DNA of 60,159 nucleotides from JBILCM01 sp044353165 (GTDB lineage: Bacteria; Bacillota; Bacilli; Paenibacillales; YIM-B00363). The translations under genes and the position numbers were made by a program. The number at the start of each line of letters is the position of its first letter. The stretch's first letter is position 1. The notes below the pieces were generated by a model, which was not told the DNA's origin, ran no database searches, and saw only the letters and a list, made by a program, of their open reading frames with translations. This document shows positions 42,290 through 50,918 of the stretch, in pieces. The stretch spans positions 1 through 60,159 of the forward strand of contig JBILCM010000006.1 of the NCBI GenBank assembly GCA_044353165.1, in the 5' to 3' direction.

Positions 42290-44731
42290 TTATCCAACTA
42301 CGATATTGACAAGCTTGCCCTTGACAGCAATTACTTTGCGAATTTGTTTGCCCTGCATCGCTTCTTGTACTTTCTCCAGTTGGATTGCATTGGCTTGTAA
42401 GGTTTGCTCGTCAGCGTCTGCAGCCACCGTGGCGCGTTCGATGATTTTACCATTCACTTGAATGACAATCTCAACCTCGTTATCTATTGTCCATGATTCA
42501 TCGTAGGTCGGCCAAGGTGCGTACGTAATTGAACTTGATTCCCCCATTCTTTCCCAAAGCTCTTCAGCGATGTGCGGCGCAATCGGAGATAAAAGTTGTA
42601 CAAACTGCTTCATGCCGTCAAGCGGCAACGTATCCATCTTGTATGCCTCATTCACGAAGATCATCATCTGGGAAATCGCCGTGTTGAACCGCAATGCCTC
42701 ATAATCTTCAGTAAGCTTCTTAATTGTGCGGTGCAACGTTCGTTGGAACGTATCCGTGTGACTGTCTGTGCGAATTTTGGGGTGCAACATCCCTTCCTCG
42801 TTCACAAACAACCGCCATACCCGATTTAAAAATCGGAATACACCCTCTACACCGTTCGTATTCCAAGGCTTTGTTTGCTCCAATGGGCCCATGAACATCT
42901 CGTACATCCGAAGTGTGTCAGCCCCGTAAGTATTCACGATTTCATCCGGATTGATCACGTTCCCACGCGACTTGCTCATTTTCTCCCCGTTGTCACCGAG
43001 AATCATCCCTTGGTTAACCAATTTGTAGAACGGTTCCTTCGTTGAAACTACGCCTATATCATATAATACTTTGTGCCAAAAACGAGCGTACAACAAATGC
43101 AATACCGCATGTTCAGCACCGCCGATATAAAGGTCGACAGGAAGCCAACGCGCTTGTTGTTCTTTCGAACACAACTCTTGATCGTTATGCGGGTCGATAA
43201 ACCGTAAATAATACCAGCAACTGCCCGCCCATTGCGGCATCGTGTTCGTCTCGCGCCGCACCCGATTGCCTGTGCTCGCATCGACTGTTTCTACCCATTC
43301 AGTGACGTTAGCAAGCGGCGATGCCCCTGTGCCCGAAGGTCGTATTTCATCCACATCTGGTAACAATAGCGGTAAATCGGTGTAAGGTACAGCCTTCATC
43401 GTACCATCATCAAGGTGTAGAATTGGAATGGGTTCACCCCAGTAACGTTGTCGTGAGAACAACCAATCGCGTAAGCGATAGGTGACTTTCTTTGCCCCTT
43501 TGCCTTGCGCTTCCAACCACTCAATCATTCGCTCAATCGCTTCAGAAGTATACAAGCCATCTAGAAATGCCGAATTGACATGCGGACCATCGCCAACGAA
43601 AGCTTCTGCTGTTAAATTCCCGCCGCTAAGTACTTCAATAATCGGCAAATCAAACTTCATCGCAAATTCCCAGTCGCGTTGATCATGCCCTGGCACAGCC
43701 ATAATTGCACCTGTCCCATAACCAGCAAGAACATAATCTGCAATCCAGATCGGTATTTTCGCCCCATTGACAGGATTTACAGCATACGCTCCCGTGAATA
43801 CGCCCGATTTATCTTTCGCTAAATCCGTCCGTTCCAAATCGCTCTTACGCGCTGCGGCATCACGATATGCTTCAACGCTTGTTCTGCAACCATCCGTTGT
43901 AATCACGTCGACCCATTCATGCTCTGGCGCCAACACACAATATGTAGCACCAAATAACGTGTCTGGACGAGTCGTAAAAACAATCAGTTTCTCATTCACA
44001 CCGTCAATTGTGAATGTTACTTCGGCACCAACCGATTTGCCGATCCAGTTGCGCTGCATTTCCTTGATGCTCTCCGGCCAATCCAATGGTTCCAAATCTT
44101 CGAGCAATCGTTCAGCGTATGCAGTAATTCTTAACACCCATTGCCGCATCGGCATACGTATGACCGGATGACCACCGCGCTCGCTTACGCCGTCGATCAC
44201 TTCTTCATTCGCAAGGACGGTGCCCAGCACAGGACACCAGTTCACCGGCATCTCAGCGACATAAGCAAGTCCGCGTTCATATAACTGCAAGAAAATCCAC
44301 TGCGTCCACTTGTAGTAATCAGGGTCTGTCGTGCTAAACTCACGATCCCAATCATAACTGAATCCGAGCGATTTGATCTGTCTGCGGAAGTTATCGATAT
44401 TGCGAAATGTAATATCCCGCGGATGTTTGCCCGTGTTGAGCGCATGCTGTTCCGCTGGCAAACCGAACGCATCCCAACCCATTGGATGCAAAACATCAAA
44501 GCCTCTCATCCGTTTGTATCGGGAAACAATGTCCGTTGCAGTATATCCCTCTGGATGACCTACGTGCAATCCATCACCCGACGGATAAGGGAACATGTCA
44601 AGTGCATAAAATTTCGGTAAAATTGGGTTATCTAGCACTTTGAACGTCTTGTGGTCGTCCCAATATCGTTGCCACTTCGGCTCGATTTGTTGCGGTGTAT
44701 ATCCACCTGGTTGTTTGATGAACTCTGACAT
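42290..44731 (-). CDS. leuS: Leucyl-tRNA synthetase
   Basis: An 813-residue class I synthetase that charges tRNALeu. The HIGH-type motif HVGH is at 56-59 and KMSKS lies in GEKMSKSRGNVI. A CP1 editing domain sits between them with TTRPDTLFGATYCVLAPEH and GTGAIMAVPGHDQRDWEFA. The anticodon-binding and C-terminal domains are complete. AGGAGG precedes the ATG. Expression is controlled by a T-box leader. Confidence 0.98.
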   Translation of the reverse strand: MSEFIKQPGGYTPQQIEPKWQRYWDDHKTFKVLDNPILPKFYALDMFPYPSGDGLHVGHPEGYTATDIVSRYKRMRGFDVLHPMGWDAFGLPAEQHALNTGKHPRDITFRNIDNFRRQIKSLGFSYDWDREFSTTDPDYYKWTQWIFLQLYERGLAYVAEMPVNWCPVLGTVLANEEVIDGVSERGGHPVIRMPMRQWVLRITAYAERLLEDLEPLDWPESIKEMQRNWIGKSVGAEVTFTIDGVNEKLIVFTTRPDTLFGATYCVLAPEHEWVDVITTDGCRTSVEAYRDAAARKSDLERTDLAKDKSGVFTGAYAVNPVNGAKIPIWIADYVLAGYGTGAIMAVPGHDQRDWEFAMKFDLPIIEVLSGGNLTAEAFVGDGPHVNSAFLDGLYTSEAIERMIEWLEAQGKGAKKVTYRLRDWLFSRQRYWGEPIPILHLDDGTMKAVPYTDLPLLLPDVDEIRPSGTGASPLANVTEWVETVDASTGNRVRRETNTMPQWAGSCWYYLRFIDPHNDQELCSKEQQARWLPVDLYIGGAEHAVLHLLYARFWHKVLYDIGVVSTKEPFYKLVNQGMILGDNGEKMSKSRGNVINPDEIVNTYGADTLRMYEMFMGPLEQTKPWNTNGVEGVFRFLNRVWRLFVNEEGMLHPKIRTDSHTDTFQRTLHRTIKKLTEDYEALRFNTAISQMMIFVNEAYKMDTLPLDGMKQFVQLLSPIAPHIAEELWERMGESSSITYAPWPTYDESWTIDNEVEIVIQVNGKIIERATVAADADEQTLQANAIQLEKVQEAMQGKQIRKVIAVKGKLVNIVVG

Positions 44732-44747
44732 ATCCCTTTCCTCCTAC

Positions 44748-45006
44748 AAAAAAATAAAAAACCCTCGCCGCTAGCAAACATCGCTAGGGACGAGAGTTAT
44801 TGTTCCCGTGGTACCACCCTAGTTAACGGGGACGTTCTTCATCCAACCGTTCACTTGACTTCTTAACGCGAAGATTTCGCTGCGATTTTATGTCGCAGAG
44901 CTCCAAAGTGAGTTCACCTTGCCCTTGTACCGACTTGCACCAACCATCGGCTCTCTGGATCAAAGGTTCAGGGTACTATTCTTTGTCTTTGCTATCTATA
45001 TCCATT
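44748..45006 (-). promoter_or_regulatory. T-box leader of leuS with CUC specifier
   Basis: On the minus strand the 17-nt T-box motif AGGGTGGTACCACGGGA lies at 44804-44820. The intrinsic terminator stem is at 44762-44796 followed by TTTTTTATTTTTTT. In the long Stem I region GTGAACTCACTTTGG carries a CUC leucine specifier at 44910-44912. Uncharged tRNALeu would pair with the leader and allow readthrough into leuS. Confidence 0.93.
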
Positions 45007-45012
45007 TGTCAA

Positions 45013-45042
45013 ATTATACGTTGCTGCTTTCATCTGTGTCAA
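45013..45042 (-). promoter_or_regulatory. Sigma-A promoter of leuS
   Basis: On the minus strand TTGACA (45037-45042), 18 nt, TATAAT (45013-45018). Both boxes are perfect. The -35 box overlaps the last codons of the yqeM-like gene. Confidence 0.88.
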
Positions 45043-45833
45043 GCACCCTTCACAGCCACAAAAAACATACGCAAGGTCGTGTCATGATCGATCGGTTCGT
45101 AAGTAAAATCAGCATAGGTTTCCACATGGTCAAAACCTGCTTTCTTCAGTAGTTGAACCACTGTGGATGCAGGGAAAGCGCGCTGGCGGTGGGATTCCAC
45201 AACGCGGATAAATCGATTGTCTTCACGCACGAACAGAACGAGGCGATGTTCCAGAGAACTTACCGTTTCATCAAGCTGACAAGTCCAAATGTAAGCCAAA
45301 TCTTCTTCATCCAAACAGTAAGGTTCGTGAGCCGCAACATCTGCCAACTGATTCCAATGATGCATATCAAAAAGGAACGTACCGCCATCCACCAATCCGT
45401 TGTACGTGGACTGGAATGTAAGCAACAAATCTTCCTCGGACGTCATGTAGTTCAGACAATCGCATAATGAGATCACACTATCAACTTTCTGCTTCGTCGA
45501 CCATCGGCGCATATCCGCTTCTACCCATTCAAGTGTTCCGGTGAATGTCATATCCTGTTGGGCAGCCATGGCTTTGCGATTCGCAACTTGCAACATGTCT
45601 TTCGAAAGATCAATCGCTTTTACTTGCATGCCAGATTGTGCGAGCGGGATGGCAATCGTACCTGTGCCACAACCCAAATCTACGATGGTCGTTGGCCGAC
45701 CGTGGATACTCCAATACGACTCAAGCCACCCAAGCCATTCACCATAAGGCATGTCGGCCATTAATTGATCGTATACGTAGGCGAAGGTTTGATACGATGG
45801 TTGACTTGGAGAGGCATCCTTCCACTTGTTCAT
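45039..45833 (-). CDS. yqeM: Class I SAM-dependent methyltransferase, YqeM-like
   Basis: A 264-residue methyltransferase. The SAM-binding motif I is VDLGCGTG at 51-58, followed by AIDLSKDMLQVA and SLCDCLNYM. YqeM stands between rsfS and comER in Bacillus, and the same context is seen here; its substrate is unknown. AAGGTGAG lies before the ATG, and the start is 3 nt after the stop of the CvfB-like gene, so they are coupled. The last codons contain the -35 box of leuS. Confidence 0.88.
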   Translation of the reverse strand: MNKWKDASPSQPSYQTFAYVYDQLMADMPYGEWLGWLESYWSIHGRPTTIVDLGCGTGTIAIPLAQSGMQVKAIDLSKDMLQVANRKAMAAQQDMTFTGTLEWVEADMRRWSTKQKVDSVISLCDCLNYMTSEEDLLLTFQSTYNGLVDGGTFLFDMHHWNQLADVAAHEPYCLDEEDLAYIWTCQLDETVSSLEHRLVLFVREDNRFIRVVESHRQRAFPASTVVQLLKKAGFDHVETYADFTYEPIDHDTTLRMFFVAVKGA

Positions 45834-45835
45834 CC

Positions 45836-46753
45836 TTACCGCTCACCTTCTGGAACGGTTTGCGTCTGTGCATCGGTTGCAGTAAGGTGGGTCCAGCTGC
45901 CTTTCTGCACAATGCTGCCATCCTTCATCAACTTGCCAAGGGCACGTTTAAAAGCCGACTTACTCATCCCAAACCGTTGTGAAATCAAATCCGCCGGCGT
46001 CTCATCGGAATAAGGCATGGCACCGTTAGGTTTTGAACGAAGGAAATCAAGCAATTTGTCCGCATCTTCATTGCGTCCAATTTCTTTACGCTGACGCATG
46101 GACAAATTTACATGCCCATCCTCACGAATGTATGTCACCCGAACTTGGACTTTCTCGCCAATCCGCAGCGCTCGCGTTCGCTCATGTTCGGGGATAAACC
46201 CGATGACGCCAAATCCAAGCACACCGCCAAGTACGATGACAAGCGAACCCGATTGCAACGTCCGATAAACTAACGCTTCCATCCATCGATTACGCCAATC
46301 GGCAGGTGCATGGAATGTACATGCCTTAAGGTCTTCCTCCTTCACTGCTCTTGCTAGAAGACGGCCTTCTTTATCTCGATCGATTCGCACAATAACTTCG
46401 TCGCCAATGACGGGGCGAATGCTTGGTTCCCTGGGAAGTTCCTTGTCAGGCAATAACACATGACGAGGCAGACCAATTTCTAAGAAGCATCCCAAAGTGG
46501 GATGAATGTCTGCCACCGTCAAACGTGTGATTTCGCCGAATCTGGCAAGCGGCGAACGCAATGTAGCCGTCATGCGATCTTCACTATCGTGATACAAGAA
46601 CGCATTAATGCTCATGCCCTCATGCAATGGCTGACCGAGCGCTTCAGGGAAAGGGAGAAGCACTTTCTGGCTGCCATTCGTCAAAATAAATCCGTGGGGC
46701 GTTTCTTTCTCAACTTGCAGGTTGAATACGATCCCGGCTTCCAATACGGCCAT
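45836..46753 (-). CDS. S1-domain RNA-binding protein, CvfB-like
   Basis: A 305-residue protein with tandem OB/S1-like domains (about 1-65, 70-140 and 150-220, the last with YIREDGHVNLSMRQRKEI) and a C-terminal winged helix (about 225-290, with LISQRFGMSKSAFKRALGKLMKDG). This is the CvfB/YitL plan, which binds RNA and affects virulence gene or ribosome expression in staphylococci. It is inserted between rsfS and yqeM compared with B. subtilis. AAGGAG precedes the ATG. Confidence 0.85.
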   Translation of the reverse strand: MAVLEAGIVFNLQVEKETPHGFILTNGSQKVLLPFPEALGQPLHEGMSINAFLYHDSEDRMTATLRSPLARFGEITRLTVADIHPTLGCFLEIGLPRHVLLPDKELPREPSIRPVIGDEVIVRIDRDKEGRLLARAVKEEDLKACTFHAPADWRNRWMEALVYRTLQSGSLVIVLGGVLGFGVIGFIPEHERTRALRIGEKVQVRVTYIREDGHVNLSMRQRKEIGRNEDADKLLDFLRSKPNGAMPYSDETPADLISQRFGMSKSAFKRALGKLMKDGSIVQKGSWTHLTATDAQTQTVPEGER

Positions 46754-46767
46754 GCTCGGTTCGCTCC

Positions 46768-47121
46768 TTATTTTTCAGCGTATGCAATGACTTTGGCATC
46801 AGACCAAATACGCTCGATATGATAATATTCTCTTTCTTCACGGTGAAAAACATGCACTACGACGTCACCAAGATCAATAAGTACCCAACGAGCCGTATCA
46901 AAACCTTCAATGCCGCGCACTTTCACACCAGCAGTTTCAGCTTGTTTTCGAATTTCCGTTGTAATGGCTTGCACCTGCGTATCGGAGTTGCCATGACAAA
47001 TCACAAAATAGTCAGCTACGAGTGAAATGTCCTTTAAATCCAAAGCTGTAATTTGGTACGCTTTCTTGTCTTCCGCAGCATTCAGAGTCATGTGCAACAA
47101 CGCTTCAGAGGATAGGGTCAT
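46768..47121 (-). CDS. rsfS: Ribosome silencing factor RsfS
   Basis: A 117-residue protein that binds uL14 and blocks subunit joining when nutrients are low. The conserved core is LKDISLVADYFVICHGNSDTQV, and the end of the fold is WVLIDLGDVVVHVFHREEREYY. AGGAGG precedes the ATG. It sits 2 nt after yqeK, so it is translated from the same message. Confidence 0.95.
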   Translation of the reverse strand: MTLSSEALLHMTLNAAEDKKAYQITALDLKDISLVADYFVICHGNSDTQVQAITTEIRKQAETAGVKVRGIEGFDTARWVLIDLGDVVVHVFHREEREYYHIERIWSDAKVIAYAEK

Positions 47122-47123
47122 TC

Positions 47124-47696
47124 TTAAACCTCCTGTGTTATGGATTGGATGAGATCATTACGAGCTAGCAATGTAAGCGGGTAAATTCGCTTCCCTTGTT
47201 CGATAAGCACCCTCATCGTGTTATCGAGACCAGCAATGAGCGCGAGTTCGAGATGTTCTTTAGCAAGCAATCGGAGTTGATCAACACCAGGGTAATCGCG
47301 CCCGGGTTCTATATAATCCGCAAGACATACTACTTTCTCGAGAAGCGACATCCCGATGCGGCCAGACGTGTGATATCGGATGGCATTGAGAATTTCGGGA
47401 TCCTCTATGCCGAACTGTACATTCGCCGCGTGCGCTCCTGCATGTGCATGCCACAATTGTTTGTCATATTGCAATACATCATTCGCGGGATTTTCTGATT
47501 CAATAAACATGCGCTGTTGCTCAACAGGCCAATATTTCGCAACATCATGCAAGGCGGCAGCAATTTGGGCTTTCTCTGGATTCGCACCAAACCATCGAGC
47601 CAAGTCGATAGACGTCTGGATTACCCCTTGAGTGTGACTCCACCGGCGGACGGGCATGTCCCTTTGAACAATTGCGACGATCTCTTCATAATTCAT
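47124..47696 (-). CDS. yqeK: HD-domain Ap4A hydrolase YqeK
   Basis: A 190-residue HD-superfamily protein; YqeK enzymes hydrolyse diadenosine tetraphosphate symmetrically. Metal ligands are visible as H21 (RRWSHTQGV), H50/D51 (AALHDVAKYW) and a later H in RYHTSGR, with D in CLADYIEPGRDY. ATG at 47696 is used, with GGAGG upstream at 12 nt; it overlaps the end of nadD by 11 nt. A much longer reading frame upstream is not needed. Confidence 0.92.
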   Translation of the reverse strand: MNYEEIVAIVQRDMPVRRWSHTQGVIQTSIDLARWFGANPEKAQIAAALHDVAKYWPVEQQRMFIESENPANDVLQYDKQLWHAHAGAHAANVQFGIEDPEILNAIRYHTSGRIGMSLLEKVVCLADYIEPGRDYPGVDQLRLLAKEHLELALIAGLDNTMRVLIEQGKRIYPLTLLARNDLIQSITQEV

Positions 47697-48300
47697 GCTG
47701 CTGTCGAACCTCCGAATAAATCCCTTGTTGATGGATATAATCAAGAACTTGATCAGGAAGCAGAAATCGAACCGTCTGTCCATGGCGTAATCTCTGGCGG
47801 ATTGTCGTAGAAGAAACATCCAGCGCAACCATCTCGAACAACTGAACACGCTCCTGAATCGATGCAGGAAGTGTTGTTAGATCCGTTGTGTAACCTGGGC
47901 GGTTGAGTGCAACAAATGTTACCATCCTCACCAAATCCAAGATGCGATACCATTGGGGTAAATAGCATGCCATATCGCCGCCAATGATCCAGAAGAAGCT
48001 CTTGTCAGGGAATCGATTCGTAAGCAGTTCTGCTGTGTCAATGGCATATGAAATACCGCCCCGATCCAGTTCAAGCGGTTCCAAACGAAAATAAGGTATT
48101 CCTGCTATCGCTATTTGTACCATGTCCCTGCGCCGTTCCGGTGATGCACCATCCGTTTGTTGTTTGTGCGGCGGTCGGTATGTAGGCATAAACCATACTT
48201 CATCGAGTTGCGCGAGTTCCTTCGCCGTCTCAGCAGCAACAAGATGTCCAAAGTGAATCGGGTCGAATGTGCCACCCATCAGTCCAATCCGTTGCGTCAT
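47686..48300 (-). CDS. nadD: Nicotinate-nucleotide adenylyltransferase
   Basis: A 204-residue enzyme that makes nicotinic acid adenine dinucleotide from NaMN and ATP. The nucleotidyltransferase motif is GLMGGTFDPIHFGHLVAAE, and the ISSTTIRQRL-like motif appears as DVSSTTIRQRLRHG. Its start overlaps the aroE stop by 4 nt. In relatives the RNA-binding gene yhbY lies between aroE and nadD; it is absent here. Confidence 0.95.
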   Translation of the reverse strand: MTQRIGLMGGTFDPIHFGHLVAAETAKELAQLDEVWFMPTYRPPHKQQTDGASPERRRDMVQIAIAGIPYFRLEPLELDRGGISYAIDTAELLTNRFPDKSFFWIIGGDMACYLPQWYRILDLVRMVTFVALNRPGYTTDLTTLPASIQERVQLFEMVALDVSSTTIRQRLRHGQTVRFLLPDQVLDYIHQQGIYSEVRQQHEL

Positions 48301-49190
48301 GGTTTTGCGCTACCTTGTGAAATGAATGTTTCCAGCACGGTTTGCCGCATTGCATCTACCGGAGCACCATATCCTGTCCAATATTCAAACGCAAAAGCAC
48401 CTTGATAAATAAACATACCTAGCCCGCCGTGAATTTTAGCTCCGTATGACTTTGCTCGTTGTAAGAGCGTTGTTATGAGTGGATTGTATATAAGGTCACT
48501 TACAACAGCGCCGGGTTGTATTTTCCTGGGATCTATGGGCATCTCATCGATTCTGGGGGACATGCCGATCGGTGTTGTGTTGATCACAACATCAACCTTG
48601 TCAATCATTTCTTCCACTTGCTCCCACGGCACCGCCTCCGAGCTGACATACTCCAACTCTGCAGCAAGTTGCAAAGCTTTAGAAGGTGTGCGATTGGTAA
48701 TGAATATGTGCGAAGGTACTTCCCGAGCTAAAGCATGTGCTACACCCCGTGCTGCACCGCCGGCCCCAAGCAAAAGAATGCGCGAATTTTTCAAAGCAAC
48801 ACCTGTCTCTTCTTGCAAAGATCGAACATATCCGATCCCATCGGTATTGTAACCCGTTAAGTTCCCATCACGATTCACGATCGTATTCACTGCGCCTGCA
48901 ATTTTAGCAGTTTCATCAATCGCATCCAGATAATTCATCACTTCTATTTTGTGAGGGATGGTGACATTCACGCCGCGTATGCCTAAGCTTCTCACACCAC
49001 GCACTGCATCACCCAGTTGATCGGGCCGCACATGAAAGGCAACATAGACCGCATTGATCCCCGTCTCTGCGAACGCCCTGCTCAACATCACCGGTGAGCG
49101 CGAATGACGAACCGGATCACCAAATACGCCATATAAAAGTGTGTCGCTGTTTACATTCAATCGTTGTTTTCCCCCATTGAGCGGTTGCAT
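48297..49190 (-). CDS. aroE: Shikimate dehydrogenase
   Basis: A 297-residue enzyme that reduces 3-dehydroshikimate with NADPH in aromatic amino-acid synthesis. The substrate-binding start is LLYGVFGDPVRHSRSPVM; VNVTIPHKIEV carries the catalytic Lys, with the NADP motif LLLGAGGAARGV and NRTPSKA after it. ATG at 49190 is chosen because AGGAGGAG lies 8 nt upstream. It is coupled to nadD downstream and follows yqeH by 28 nt. Confidence 0.95.
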   Translation of the reverse strand: MQPLNGGKQRLNVNSDTLLYGVFGDPVRHSRSPVMLSRAFAETGINAVYVAFHVRPDQLGDAVRGVRSLGIRGVNVTIPHKIEVMNYLDAIDETAKIAGAVNTIVNRDGNLTGYNTDGIGYVRSLQEETGVALKNSRILLLGAGGAARGVAHALAREVPSHIFITNRTPSKALQLAAELEYVSSEAVPWEQVEEMIDKVDVVINTTPIGMSPRIDEMPIDPRKIQPGAVVSDLIYNPLITTLLQRAKSYGAKIHGGLGMFIYQGAFAFEYWTGYGAPVDAMRQTVLETFISQGSAKP

Positions 49191-49218
49191 CGCACCGACT
49201 CCTCCTGTTCCCGACAAA

Positions 49219-50340
49219 TCACAATAAACGTTCACGCAGAATGACTTTTACGCCTCTGGGGGCATGTAATTCGATCAAAGCTCCTGTACCTGCATGGGTT
49301 TGGATCCAACCCAATCCCGAAATGAACACATCATGCTGCGTCCCCTGTCGAATTCGAAAACGATGTTTCGTCAACGGAGGCAATTTCCCCTCATGCTCTA
49401 AAGCAGGCGGTTGAAGCAAACGCCCGCATTGTTCTGCATACAACTGATCGGCATGATCCAACTTGGTGCGATGCAACTTTAATGCAGGAGAAACATAGCA
49501 AGTGAAAGATTGTCGCTCACCTTCGAGAAAGTCGAATCTGGCCAATGCGCCAAAGAAAAGCGTCTGCTCAGGATTGAGTTGGTACGTCATGGGTTTAAGC
49601 ACTCGGTCCGGCATGACTTGATGCAATTCCTTCGAATGAATGAGCTCTGTTAAGCGCCATGGATAAACAATTCCTGGCGTATCCACGATAGATGAACGAT
49701 CATCGAAGGGAATCGTGATCGTACTGAGTGTTGTACCTGGGTAGGCTGAGACGGTAATTTCGGCCTCAAGGTCACTATATTCGCGGATCATTCGATTTAC
49801 GATAGAAGATTTACCCACATTCGTTGCGCCCACAATATAGACGTCTCTACCCTTACGTAACAATTGAATCGTCTGTGCAAGTCGATCGAAGCCGAGACCG
49901 TGTTTAGCGCTAATGAGTACAATCTCTTCTGTCCGCAACCCTTCTTCCTTGGTACGACGCTGTACCCAATTGCGTATGCGATTAGGGTTGACCCCGTTTG
50001 GAATCAAATCGACTTTATTCACAACCAGAATAATCGGATTGTCTCCAACAAATCGCCTTAACCCACCGATTAACGTACCTTCAAAATCAAAAATGTCTGT
50101 CGTGTGTACAACAAGGTTGTCAGTTTCACCCACTTTGTTCAGAAGACGAAGGTACTCATTGTGATCTGTTGTGACTGTGGAACTTTCATTGTAATGTTTG
50201 ATACGAAAACACCGCTGACACAATAGGGGCGCACGTTCTGCAGCGGACGGAGGAACATACCCTAAAGTCTCCTTATGTTCTGTCTGCAGATGAATACCGC
50301 AACCCGTGCAACGGACTCCCATTCCTTTCGTGGATTTCAC
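49219..50340 (-). CDS. yqeH: Ribosome biogenesis GTPase YqeH
   Basis: A 373-residue circularly permuted GTPase that takes part in 30S assembly. The N-terminal zinc finger has C11, C14, C41 and C44. The permuted order is visible as G4 NKVD at 108-111 before G1 GATNVGKS at 171-178 and G3 DTPG. The C-terminal TRAP-like RNA-binding domain is complete. The start is GTG, directly after the yqeG stop codon. Confidence 0.95.
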   Translation of the reverse strand: MKSTKGMGVRCTGCGIHLQTEHKETLGYVPPSAAERAPLLCQRCFRIKHYNESSTVTTDHNEYLRLLNKVGETDNLVVHTTDIFDFEGTLIGGLRRFVGDNPIILVVNKVDLIPNGVNPNRIRNWVQRRTKEEGLRTEEIVLISAKHGLGFDRLAQTIQLLRKGRDVYIVGATNVGKSSIVNRMIREYSDLEAEITVSAYPGTTLSTITIPFDDRSSIVDTPGIVYPWRLTELIHSKELHQVMPDRVLKPMTYQLNPEQTLFFGALARFDFLEGERQSFTCYVSPALKLHRTKLDHADQLYAEQCGRLLQPPALEHEGKLPPLTKHRFRIRQGTQHDVFISGLGWIQTHAGTGALIELHAPRGVKVILRERLL

Positions 50341-50853
50341 TTATGGAAGCCATCCTCTCTTGCGCAATTTGGAAACAAAATAACGCTCTAAATTTCGATT
50401 TACATGTCGTGTGAACCAGCTTTCATCATCAATCGCAATGGGATTCACCAGGATGGTAAACAAACCTTGAAGATTACCACCAAAAACATCCGTCATGACT
50501 TGGTCACCGATAACTGCAACTTCATGGGGTTGAAGTGACATGGTGGCAATTGCACGGCGAAAAGCAATGGATAAAGGCTTTCTTGCGCGATATACGTAAT
50601 CGAGCTGCAACGGATGGGCAAAAGTATGTACCCGCAAAGCGTTGTTGTTCGAGACGACAACGACTTGAAAACCTTGGTCATGAACATGATGTAACCATTC
50701 CTGTAATTGTTCAGTTGCATGGACCACTTTCGCGCCAACCAATGTATTGTCAAGGTCTGTAATGATTCCACGGATACCGTTCTGCTTAAGTTTTGCTAGT
50801 TCTATGTCATAGATCGTAGGAACCTGCTGCTTTGGCAGCATTAAGTGTAACAA
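50341..50853 (-). CDS. yqeG: YqeG family HAD IIIA-type phosphatase
   Basis: A 170-residue HAD-fold phosphatase. The nucleophile motif is ITDLDNTLVG with D33 and D35; VVVSNNNA is motif II and AVIGDQVMTDVFGG motif III. The substrate is unknown, though the gene is nearly always followed by yqeH. A TTG at 50853 is chosen because GGAGG lies 7 nt upstream and the protein then begins MLHLMLPKQQVPTIYDI, in line with the family. It heads the yqeG-yqeH-aroE-nadD-yqeK-rsfS series. Confidence 0.92.
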   Translation of the reverse strand: MLHLMLPKQQVPTIYDIELAKLKQNGIRGIITDLDNTLVGAKVVHATEQLQEWLHHVHDQGFQVVVVSNNNALRVHTFAHPLQLDYVYRARKPLSIAFRRAIATMSLQPHEVAVIGDQVMTDVFGGNLQGLFTILVNPIAIDDESWFTRHVNRNLERYFVSKLRKRGWLP

Positions 50854-50918
50854 AATCTTCCCTCCACACAACACTCTTGGGCAACATCATAACATATTAA
50901 AACTAGAAACAAAAACAA

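Noticed and set aside
45545..46013. Plus-strand frames of up to 145 codons opposite yqeM and the CvfB-like gene
   Set aside because: Shadow frames of two genes with strong family motifs; composition is Cys/His/Pro/Arg-rich, typical of antisense translation.
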